From: Desulfospira sp963664655
GTDB lineage: Bacteria; Desulfobacterota; Desulfobacteria; Desulfobacterales; Desulfobacteraceae
Assembly (NCBI GenBank): GCA_963664655.2
Contig: OY761554.1
Location: 1,860,001 to 1,924,000, forward strand
Direction: 5' to 3'
DNA length: 64,000 nt
Numbering within the stretch: position 1 is the first letter of the stretch; every line of letters starts with the position of its first letter. The position numbers and the translations under genes are program-made. Under the pieces are notes generated by a model. It was given only the letters and a program-made list of their open reading frames with translations, did not search any database and had not been told where the DNA came from. This document shows positions 25,979 through 33,561 of this stretch, piece after piece.

Positions 25979-26189
25979 TTTTACCTTTTTTCATTATGGT
26001 GTTGATATTTCGATCAGCGGGAGAATAACCAGATTCATTTTCTCTCACTGACGGTGCTGACCATGTTTTCGGGGGTGTATTCAATATCCCTGAAACCATT
26101 GAATTGATTTAAATTTCAGGTGGTTGGCGTGACGTACGGACATGCCTTTTCCACCCTTCTTGGTTTAATCGTTATCTGCCCGTTAAATT
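25979..26189 (-). other. Long leader of the mft operon
   Basis: About 200 nt lie between the sigma-54 promoter and mftA. They include the mftA ribosome site and very short frames (for example a 14-codon ATG frame ending about 15 nt before mftA). No riboswitch or terminator was recognised. Confidence 0.4.
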
Positions 26190-26205
26190 TGCAACAGGTG
26201 TGCCA
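26190..26205 (-). promoter_or_regulatory. Sigma-54 (-24/-12) promoter of the mft operon
   Basis: On the minus strand TGGCACACCTGTTGCA is a perfect match to the TGGCAC-N5-TTGCA consensus, with 10 bases between GG and GC. It points at mftA. The AcoR-like activator gene lies directly upstream. Confidence 0.9.
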
Positions 26206-26318
26206 CAAAGGCCGGGATGAATGAAGATCCTGTTAACCGGCTGATATCATGATGGATCAGAATTCCCCCAGTGGACCGTTGCGGGGGTGAATCAGCCGGC
26301 TTAAGGGGCGTCATGGTT

Positions 26319-26348
26319 TCAATATGAAAATGATCATTCTCATTTTGA
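26319..26348 (-). promoter_or_regulatory. Candidate activator site of the mft operon: 30-bp near-palindrome
   Basis: Two 15-bp arms match at 13 of 15 positions around the centre TGA|TCA at 26333/26334. The minus-strand arm contains TCAAAATGAGAAT (26336-26348), identical to the 13-mer ahead of the alcohol dehydrogenase promoter. The 13-mer is 130 bases upstream of the -24/-12 promoter. The site overlaps the stop codon of the activator gene (26340-26342). Confidence 0.7.
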
Positions 26349-28286
26349 CAAGCCGTAGAATTTCATTTTCCGGTAAAAGGTGCTCAGGGGGATATCCAGA
26401 TGGGCTGCGGCTTCCTTTACCGTGGCAAATTGTTCCAGGCTGGCTGAAATGATCTGCATATTGACAGCTTCCAGGGAGGTCGGCTTGACCTGAGGGGGGC
26501 AGCAAGCCTGGTGGACCGGGAGGGTCAGATAATTCGGCGTGATGGTATCTCCGTCACAGAAGTTAAAAGCGCTTTCAATGCAGTTTTTTAACTCCCGTAT
26601 GTTTCCGGGCCAGCAATGTTCTGAAATCATATGGAGTGCCGCCGAATCAATTCCGGTGATTTTCCGGTTAAACCGGCGGTTCATCTGCTCAATGAAATAA
26701 TCAATCAGCAGGGGAATATCTTCTTTCCGGTCTCTTAGACTGGGAATTTTCAGGCGGACAACATTCAGCCGGAAAAACAGTGCGCTTAAAAAATGGCCGG
26801 CCGCCACCTCCGCGTCAAGATCTTCCGATGTGGCGGCGATGATCCGTATGTTCAGGGGAATGGCGGTTTTCCCGCCCACCCGCATAATGCTTCTGTCTTC
26901 GATGGCCCGCAGGATTTTCATCTGGGCGGACTGGCTCATGGTATGGATTTCGTCTAAAAAGATGGTGCCGTTATTGGCCTGTTCAAATTTTCCAATGCTC
27001 CCGTTTCTTTGTGCGCCGGTATAGGCCCCTTTTTCATAGCCGAACAGCTCGCTTTCAATGAGTTCTCTGGGGATGGCGCAGCAGTTGATGGCCACAAAGG
27101 GGCCTTGGCAAAAGCTGCTTTCCGCATGGATGGAGTGGGCAAACAGCTCTTTTCCGGTCCCGGTTTCTCCCTCTATCAGGATGTTGGAAGGCATCCTTGC
27201 CGCCTTCCTGGCCCGGTCAAGGGTAAAGGACAGGCTGCCGGTATTGCCGATAATATGGTCAAAAGAATACCGGGCACAGTTACCGGTGTCGATTGTCCGG
27301 GCGATAGCCTTTTGTTTATGTTCCAGCTTTAGAAGATAGGAAATGGGGTTCCCCTGGGGATCAAAAACCGGCAGGATTTCCATTTCATACGGGTGCGTCT
27401 GTCCGTTCAAACAATGCAGGACCGTTTCTTTGCCGCCTTTTTCCAGAATGGCAATCAGCTTTGGGACTTCCATTTTCAGGATGTCGGCAAGATTACGGCT
27501 GTGAAATAACCCGGGGGTGATGCAAAAATGGGCCTGGGCTTTGGAATTCATATTGATAATGTCACCCCGGCGGTTGATCAGGAACAAATTGCTGTCGGCA
27601 TGTTCAAATGTGGCGTCAAAATAGGAGCGGTACAGTTCCAGTTCCTGGAATTTCTGCTTGATAAAAAATTCGAACTGGAATGAATTGGCAATGCCGCAGA
27701 AAACCACGGCCATCTGTTCGAGCATATGCCGGTTTTCAGCCGTGGTGGCAATGGTCAGGGTTCCGAGAATCTCATTGACATGGTTGAACAGGGGAACAGC
27801 AAAACAGCAGGCCCAGTGAAACAGCCTGGAATAATGCTCTTCGGCAAAAACCATGACCGGCCTTTTTTCCAAAATACAGATGCCGGGGGCTGTCGTGCCG
27901 ACGGAATTTTCCCCCAGGCCGGAACCGATTTTGAGGATGGAGTTTTCAGAGATCTCCAGGATTTTGTCATGGCCTTCAATGGACAGCAGATATCCTTGGG
28001 CATCATTGAAGGTGACAACAAACTGGGACAGGTCGGTTTCCCGGCTGATTCTCCGGTAATGGTCCTGAATGTGACGGCGGAGGCCGGAGGTTTTGATAAC
28101 CCGTTGTTCAAGCTCAGCCGGGCTGAGGATTTCGGGGCAGAGGTCATCGACGGGGTCAATCCCCATCTGGGAGCATCGTATCCAGGATTGCCTGATGTTG
28201 TCCGGAACATCTTCGGCAGCGCCTGTTGTTATGAATTTTTGCCAAACATGAAAAAGGTCTGTTTTTCGAGTCAGTGCGCAAGACAT
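26340..28286 (-). CDS. Sigma-54-dependent activator, AcoR-like
   Basis: A 648-residue regulator. The N-terminal part has an AcoR-type region with a GAF domain (about 60-200; GSGLGENSVGTTAPG), then a PAS domain (about 225-330; LFLINRRGDIINMNSKA). The AAA+ domain (about 345-575) has Walker A GETGTGKE and GAYTGA, the accepted variant of the sigma-54 contact loop. A Fis-type HTH lies at the C-terminus (VKEAAAHLDIPLSTFYRK). AcoR-type proteins sense a small molecule and switch on alcohol or acetoin dehydrogenase operons. It lies just upstream of the mft operon promoter, and the shared site suggests it drives both mft and the alcohol dehydrogenase operon. The ligand is unknown. Confidence 0.92.
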   Translation of the reverse strand: MSCALTRKTDLFHVWQKFITTGAAEDVPDNIRQSWIRCSQMGIDPVDDLCPEILSPAELEQRVIKTSGLRRHIQDHYRRISRETDLSQFVVTFNDAQGYLLSIEGHDKILEISENSILKIGSGLGENSVGTTAPGICILEKRPVMVFAEEHYSRLFHWACCFAVPLFNHVNEILGTLTIATTAENRHMLEQMAVVFCGIANSFQFEFFIKQKFQELELYRSYFDATFEHADSNLFLINRRGDIINMNSKAQAHFCITPGLFHSRNLADILKMEVPKLIAILEKGGKETVLHCLNGQTHPYEMEILPVFDPQGNPISYLLKLEHKQKAIARTIDTGNCARYSFDHIIGNTGSLSFTLDRARKAARMPSNILIEGETGTGKELFAHSIHAESSFCQGPFVAINCCAIPRELIESELFGYEKGAYTGAQRNGSIGKFEQANNGTIFLDEIHTMSQSAQMKILRAIEDRSIMRVGGKTAIPLNIRIIAATSEDLDAEVAAGHFLSALFFRLNVVRLKIPSLRDRKEDIPLLIDYFIEQMNRRFNRKITGIDSAALHMISEHCWPGNIRELKNCIESAFNFCDGDTITPNYLTLPVHQACCPPQVKPTSLEAVNMQIISASLEQFATVKEAAAHLDIPLSTFYRKMKFYGLSK

Positions 28287-28884
28287 ACAAGATGCTCCTC
28301 TCTTAATTTAATATATTTGGAAAAAAGGCAGGGAGAGAAATCCGGGTCTTTTTTTTAAAAATTTCAGCAGAATTTAAAAAATTGTTTGCGTATGATCCTT
28401 TGGTCTTTTTAGGGTTTGTTTTTTTATGAAAATCTGACCAGCCAGACCTGGAAAGGCTTTCATTTCTTTTGCCATCGCCTGAAGCGACCATCGCCTTTGA
28501 CCGGCGGCGCCATATGATTTGCGTTACCGTTTATAGCCGCCTTTGGCGCGTTGCCGGACCAAGGCGGTTGTTTTACAGCACAGCGGGGTTTCGTATCAGC
28601 ATCAGCAGCAGGCGGAATCAAGTCATCAGCAGCAGGTGTATCGGCAGACTCCGTTTGAAGTATATAGAAAGGAAAAGTATGTCAAGGGAAAAAAGCGAAT
28701 TTATGCAAACCAAATAGGTATTTGCGAATTTTCAGAATTATTTGTTGAAAAAGTTCTGTAAATTAGCAATTGGGATTTAACCGCAGGGCCGTTTTCCGGT
28801 CTTCGCTGACGGGTATCGCTAAACGGCCCCCAACTGTGCTACAGTCAGATTAAAAGAAGACAACCCATATCCTAGGAAAGCGCA
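28287..28884. other. Gene-free stretch
   Basis: About 600 bp between the activator gene and the U32 protease gene. It includes a CAGCATCAGCAGCAGG-type low-complexity stretch at about 28598-28640. The AT-rich part near 28650-28760 is unlike neighbouring coding DNA. I see no gene that starts with a ribosome site and no promoter that can be supported. Confidence 0.4.
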
Positions 28885-30768
28885 GTGACAAGCAAAAAAT
28901 TGGAACTTCTGGCCCCGGCAAAAGACCTTTTGACCGGGATGGCGGCCGTCAACCACGGGGCGGATGCCGTTTACATCGGGGCCCGGCAGTTCAGCGCCCG
29001 GAGCGCGGCCGCAAACTCCATAAAAGAGATTGAGAAGCTGGCCTCCCATGCCCATGTTTATCATGCCAGGGTGTATGCGGCCTTGAACACCATTCTCTTT
29101 GACCGGGAACTGGAAGATGCCCGGCAGCTGATCCATGAGCTGTGGGGGGCCGGGGTGGACGCCCTGATTATCCAGGATATGGGCATTCTGGAGATGGACC
29201 TGCCGCCGATGCCCCTGTTTGCCAGCACCCAGTGTGACAACCGGACCTGGGAAAAGGTCAAATTTCTGGAGGATACCGGATTTGACCGGGTGATCCTGGC
29301 AAGGGAACTGGGGATAGAGGAAATCAGCACCATCCGTGAAAAGACCAGCGTGGACCTGGAGGCCTTTGTTCACGGGGCCCTGTGCGTGGGGTACAGCGGG
29401 CAATGTTATCTGAGCGCCGCCATTGGAAACCGGAGCGCCAACCGGGGCGGCTGCGGCCAGCCCTGCCGCCTGCCCTGGACCCTGACCGGCCGAACCGGCA
29501 GGGCATTGGAAAAAGAATCCCATCTTCTGTCTCTAAAGGACATGAACCGGTCTGCTTATCTTGAATCCCTGGTCCAGGCCGGCATCACCTCGTTTAAAAT
29601 TGAGGGCCGGCTCAAGGATGTGGCCTATGTTAAAAATATCACGGCCTTTTACCGGCAGAGAATCGACGAATTGCTGGAAGGCCGGGCCGGATCAAAACAA
29701 GCATTTCAGTCCGCATCCTCCGGGAAAACAAGGATTTTTTTTGCGCCTGACCCTGAAAAAACCTTTCACCGGGGACAGACCGACTATTTGCTGTTTGGAA
29801 GCGGGCCGGATCAAAAGGGGCAGATCCACGCCTTTTTTACCCCCAAATCCATGGGGGAGAAATTGGGAGAGGCCACCCGGGTGGAATCCGGATTTTTCAC
29901 CCTGTCCGGAACCGGTGATGTGGTCAGCGGGGACGGCCTCTGTTTTAAGGACCGGGATGGGACACTGGCCGGGTTTTATGTGGAAAAGTCAGACCATGGC
30001 AGGATCATGCCGTCAGGCCGGGCAGGCAATCTGAAAAAACGGCTCACACCCGGCACCGCCATTTTCAGAAACCATGATCACCGCTTTCTAAAACAGCTTT
30101 CCGGGACATCTGCTGAACGGAAAATCGGACTTGAGATGCGGTTTCATGAGAGCCGTGACGGGTTTGTTCTGGAAGGCCGGGATGAGGATGGGATTTGCGC
30201 CCGGGTTGTGCTGCCGGTTGAAAAGATTTCTGCAAAAAATGAATCCGCGGCCCGGGCCGCCGTGGAAAAGCAGCTGGGTAAGCTTGGCAGCACCCTGTTT
30301 TATTTAAACCGTCTGGAGATCTGCTCCGGGGCGTGGTTCCTGCCGGTCAAAGCCCTTAACCAGGCCCGGCGGGATCTGGTGGAGGCCCTGATGAACGCCC
30401 GGCAGAAACAGGATATCCGGAACTTTTCGAAACATGAACGCCGCGTCGTTCCCTATCCGGATAAAAAACTTGCCTTTACCGCCAATGTGGCCAATGGCCT
30501 GGCGGTTCAGTTTTATCAGAAACGGGGGGTGGTGCAGCTTGAGCCCGCCTTTGAACTTGAAGCCAATGAACCGTCAGTCAAAGAAAAACCCGTCATGGTA
30601 TCCCGGCATTGTCTCCAAAATGCCCTTGGCCGCTGCCCCAAAGCCGGGGGAAGCACATCCCCCGGCTTTGGGAACGACCCGGTGTTTCTGGAAAACCGTT
30701 TGGGCCGCTTTGAACTGCGGTTTAACTGCGCCAGATGTGAAATGGAAATATGGCGCCTGCCGGGTTAA
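28885..30768 (+). CDS. Peptidase U32 family protein (YegQ/RlhA-like)
   Basis: A protein of 627 residues starting at GTG 28885, with AGGAAAG before it. The N-terminal domain shows ELLAPAKD, NHGADAVYIG, and FVHGALCVGYSGQCYLS followed by RGGCGQPCRLPW, the hallmark of U32 proteins. Family members include RlhA and TrhP, which act in hydroxylation of rRNA or tRNA, using cysteines that hold an Fe-S cluster. The C-terminal extension (about 400-627) ends with a CxxC-like segment (FNCARCEME). A role in RNA modification is more likely than true proteolysis, but this is inferred from the family. It converges on cobT with a 5-nt gap. Confidence 0.88.
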   Translation: MTSKKLELLAPAKDLLTGMAAVNHGADAVYIGARQFSARSAAANSIKEIEKLASHAHVYHARVYAALNTILFDRELEDARQLIHELWGAGVDALIIQDMGILEMDLPPMPLFASTQCDNRTWEKVKFLEDTGFDRVILARELGIEEISTIREKTSVDLEAFVHGALCVGYSGQCYLSAAIGNRSANRGGCGQPCRLPWTLTGRTGRALEKESHLLSLKDMNRSAYLESLVQAGITSFKIEGRLKDVAYVKNITAFYRQRIDELLEGRAGSKQAFQSASSGKTRIFFAPDPEKTFHRGQTDYLLFGSGPDQKGQIHAFFTPKSMGEKLGEATRVESGFFTLSGTGDVVSGDGLCFKDRDGTLAGFYVEKSDHGRIMPSGRAGNLKKRLTPGTAIFRNHDHRFLKQLSGTSAERKIGLEMRFHESRDGFVLEGRDEDGICARVVLPVEKISAKNESAARAAVEKQLGKLGSTLFYLNRLEICSGAWFLPVKALNQARRDLVEALMNARQKQDIRNFSKHERRVVPYPDKKLAFTANVANGLAVQFYQKRGVVQLEPAFELEANEPSVKEKPVMVSRHCLQNALGRCPKAGGSTSPGFGNDPVFLENRLGRFELRFNCARCEMEIWRLPG

Positions 30769-30773
30769 TCCTT

Positions 30774-31835
30774 CTATTGAACATCGGTAATGCCCACCTC
30801 CTCAAAGGTTTTAATATCGGCCAGGACCCGGGTTGAAATATCCAGCAGTTCCATGCAGACCGCGGCGCCGGTTCCCTCTCCCAAGCGGAACCGAAGGTCA
30901 ATGAGTGGTTCAAGGCCGAGATGCTCATGCATGTAGGCATGGCCGATTTCCACGGATTTGTGGCTGGCAAACAGATAATTTTTAGCGGCCGGGTTCAGCT
31001 CGCAGGCAATGAGCGCCCCCGCCGTAGAGATCAGCCCGTCACAGATCACGGGAATTCCTTTGGCGGCAGCGCCCAAAACAAGGCCTGCAAGCCCCCCGAT
31101 TTCAAGTCCCCCGACCTTGGACAGGACATCAATGGGGTCTTTGGGGTCTGGCTGGTGAAGGGCAAGCCCTCTTTTAATGGCGCTTATTTTATTTTCAAGC
31201 CCTTTGTCGTCAATGCCGGTTCCCCTTCCCGTGAGTTTTTCCACTTCAATCCCGGAAAAGACCGCAATAACTGCTGAAGACGGGGTGGTGTTGCCAATGC
31301 CCATATCCCCGGTGCCCAACAGGTCCACAGGCTGTTCCGCATCCAGTTCATTGACGATTTCAATGCCCGCTTCAATGGATTTTACGGCGTCTGCCCGGGT
31401 CATGGCCGGTTCTTTGGTGAAGTTGGCCGTTCCGTGCCGGACTTTTTTATGAAAAATGGGCAGGCCCGGATCAAAATCATGGGCTACCCCGATGTCGGCC
31501 ACCCGGACCACGGCCCCGGCATGTTTTCCCAGCACGTTAACCGAAGCCCCGCCATTGACAAAGTTATAAACCATCTGGGGGGTGACCTCGGAAGGAAACA
31601 GGCTGACCCCCTCTTCCACCACCCCGTGGTCACCGGCACAGGTGATGATCTGTTTGTTGGCAAGCTTGACATCAATGCACCCCTTGATGCCGGCAAGGCG
31701 TGCCGAGATGTCTTCCATGATGCCCAGACTACCGGCCGGTTTGGCCTGGTCGGCAAGCCTTTGTTTGGCTTTGTTGAATGCGTCCTCATCAATGGCCGGG
31801 CTGATGCGGCCCAGGGTCTGTTCAAGTAAGCTCAT
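30774..31835 (-). CDS. cobT: Nicotinate-nucleotide:dimethylbenzimidazole phosphoribosyltransferase
   Basis: A 353-residue CobT. Motifs include AGDHGVVEEGVS (about 67), the GGASVNVLGKHAG loop, LLGTGDMGIGNTTPSSA (about 170) and SHKSVEIGHAYMHEHLGLEPL. It joins a benzimidazole base to nicotinate mononucleotide to make the alpha-ribazole phosphate of the cobamide lower ligand. Its start overlaps the end of the ThiC-like gene by 4 nt, so the two are co-translated, and both lie behind a cobalamin riboswitch. Confidence 0.95.
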   Translation of the reverse strand: MSLLEQTLGRISPAIDEDAFNKAKQRLADQAKPAGSLGIMEDISARLAGIKGCIDVKLANKQIITCAGDHGVVEEGVSLFPSEVTPQMVYNFVNGGASVNVLGKHAGAVVRVADIGVAHDFDPGLPIFHKKVRHGTANFTKEPAMTRADAVKSIEAGIEIVNELDAEQPVDLLGTGDMGIGNTTPSSAVIAVFSGIEVEKLTGRGTGIDDKGLENKISAIKRGLALHQPDPKDPIDVLSKVGGLEIGGLAGLVLGAAAKGIPVICDGLISTAGALIACELNPAAKNYLFASHKSVEIGHAYMHEHLGLEPLIDLRFRLGEGTGAAVCMELLDISTRVLADIKTFEEVGITDVQ

Positions 31836-33145
31836 GCGCTTATCCTTTTGTCTGTAATGTCTTTGTCAAATATTTCCATGCCTTTTTTCATGGCGCAGAA
31901 GTCGCCGCACATGGTGCAGGACTTTTTTTCCGAAGGAGAGCGGCTGTCACGGATCTGCCGGGCCGTGTCCGGAAACATGAGAAACGCCTCAAGGTCCTCC
32001 CAGCGCATGTCCCGCCGGGCCATGGCGGCCATCTTCTCATTTTCCCGCCGGTGAGGGTATTTGGCAATGTCTCCGATACGGGCCGCCAGCCTTGTGGCCC
32101 GGACCCCTTCCCTGACATCGGTTACATTGGGAAGGGCAAGGTGCTCGGCCGGTGTAATATAACAGATCAGGTCCGCCCCGTACCGTGCCGAGTTTGCCGC
32201 CCCGATGGCCGCGGTAATGTGATCGTACCCGGCCCCGGTATCACAGGGGATGGGGCCAAGCACGTAATAAGGCGCATTGCCGGACATCCGTTTTTCCAGC
32301 ATGATATTGCCCTGGATTTCATCCAGGGGCACATGGCCCGGCCCTTCCACCATCATCTGGCAGCCCATGCTCCGGCCAAGTTCAGCCAGTTCGCAGTTGA
32401 TGATCATCTCCGCCATCTGGGCCCTGTCATGGCTGTCATGGATGGCCCCGGCCCGGATACCGTTGCCAAGGGAAAGCACGGCATCATATTTTTTCATGAG
32501 CGCGCACACCCTGTCAAATTGTTCGTAAAGGGGGTTTTCCCGCTGGTTGATATCCATCCAGGCCACCATGTAGGTGCCGCCTTTGGAGGCAAGCCCCCCG
32601 TACCGGAACCCTTGTTTTCTGAGCCTTTCAATGGTGTACTGGTTGATGCCGCAGTGAATGGCCATGAAACTCAAACCGTCTTGAAGCTGTTTTTCAATCA
32701 GGTCAAACAGGTATTCAGGGTCCAGTTTCCCCGGGTTTTGATATTTTCGGATGGTTTCTTTAAAGGCCTGGTAAAGGGGGACATTGCCTACGGGAAGGTC
32801 TGTGGCATCAAGAACCGCCCGCCTGACGGCATCCAGGTCTCCGTCGGCAGACAGCTCCATAAGGGTGTCGGCCTGCTCCTCCTGGGCGGCCCGGGCCTTC
32901 TGGACTTCAAATCCAATGTCGCAGATATCCGAAGAGGTGCCGATGGAGGCATTGATTTTGGTTCTAAGGCCGGTTCCGATCCCGGCAACCTTTTGAAACG
33001 GGCGCTTCGGGTTGCAGGGGATAACGATTTCCCCTTTGGCCACATGGTCAAGAACAAATTGTCCGGTTAAATTTTCGGTTTCGGAAATGGTTTTCATTTC
33101 CGGGGTAAGGATGCCCTTTCGGGCGTTTTCAAGCTGTGTTGACAT
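31832..33145 (-). CDS. bzaF: ThiC-family radical SAM enzyme, probably 5-hydroxybenzimidazole synthase BzaF
   Basis: A protein of 437 residues starting at ATG 33145 (MSTQLENARKG), with GAGGAA before it; the longer frame upstream lies inside the terminator hairpin. It is a ThiC-fold enzyme with the C-terminal radical SAM motif CTMCGDFCAMK (Cx2Cx4C). ThiC makes the thiamin pyrimidine; its paralogue BzaF uses the same substrate, aminoimidazole ribotide, to make 5-hydroxybenzimidazole for anaerobic cobamide. Overlap with cobT and control by a cobalamin riboswitch instead of a TPP riboswitch favour BzaF. ThiC itself cannot be excluded from sequence alone. Confidence 0.82.
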   Translation of the reverse strand: MSTQLENARKGILTPEMKTISETENLTGQFVLDHVAKGEIVIPCNPKRPFQKVAGIGTGLRTKINASIGTSSDICDIGFEVQKARAAQEEQADTLMELSADGDLDAVRRAVLDATDLPVGNVPLYQAFKETIRKYQNPGKLDPEYLFDLIEKQLQDGLSFMAIHCGINQYTIERLRKQGFRYGGLASKGGTYMVAWMDINQRENPLYEQFDRVCALMKKYDAVLSLGNGIRAGAIHDSHDRAQMAEMIINCELAELGRSMGCQMMVEGPGHVPLDEIQGNIMLEKRMSGNAPYYVLGPIPCDTGAGYDHITAAIGAANSARYGADLICYITPAEHLALPNVTDVREGVRATRLAARIGDIAKYPHRRENEKMAAMARRDMRWEDLEAFLMFPDTARQIRDSRSPSEKKSCTMCGDFCAMKKGMEIFDKDITDKRISA

Positions 33146-33185
33146 AGTTTCCTCGCTATGCTTGCCCTTCATGCAAAACCCTCCC

Positions 33186-33237
33186 CCAAAAAAAAGGGTT
33201 TTGCAGAAAAGTGAAATAATTTTCTGCAAAACCCTTT
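33186..33237 (-). terminator. Intrinsic terminator of the cobalamin riboswitch
   Basis: An exact 18-bp inverted repeat (33193-33210 and 33220-33237) is followed on the minus strand by a run of eight or more T. It lies between the riboswitch and bzaF, so it is the likely transcriptional off-switch when B12 is bound. Confidence 0.9.
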
Positions 33238-33251
33238 ACCATCAGGTTCTG

Positions 33252-33412
33252 TTGCCCAAAGGGCTGCCCGGCACGTCTTCTGACTTTTCGGCTTTGAATC
33301 CGTTTTTTGCCTTCCCGAAAATTCAGTGGCCTTGAAAAAAACGGATATTTCCGATTACAGCGGCGGGACCGTCAGGGAATGTCACCCTGTTCCGTTTGCC
33401 TGGGCACCCCGC
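33252..33412 (-). promoter_or_regulatory. Cobalamin riboswitch
   Basis: Read on the minus strand the order is GGTGCCC, GGTGACATTCCC, the B12-box-like GTCCCGCCGCTGTAATCGG and, at the 3' end, AAAGTCAGAAGACGTGCCG. These are the conserved blocks of the cobalamin aptamer. It controls bzaF-cobT. Confidence 0.9.
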
Positions 33413-33561
33413 AAATTTTTATCCGGATATTTGCAGCATATCCGGCAGGAAATTTTATACCGGCAAACAAACGGCAAAGTCAAGGGCTGAAAATACGATG
33501 GCGGATTTTGCCGGCGCATTGACAGCCTCACCTTAACCACGTAACATTATTAGGGGGGGAT

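Noticed and set aside
28598..28640. CAGCAT/CAGCAGG low-complexity stretch as a coding repeat
   Set aside because: No open frame with a start and ribosome site includes it.
28819..29523. A 234-codon minus-strand frame antisense to the U32 protease gene
   Set aside because: It is opposite a conserved gene and its Gly/Pro/Gln-rich product is what antisense of GC-rich coding DNA gives.
32051..33070. A 339-codon plus-strand frame antisense to the bzaF/thiC-like gene
   Set aside because: It is fully antisense to a conserved enzyme, with no ribosome site and no recognisable domain.
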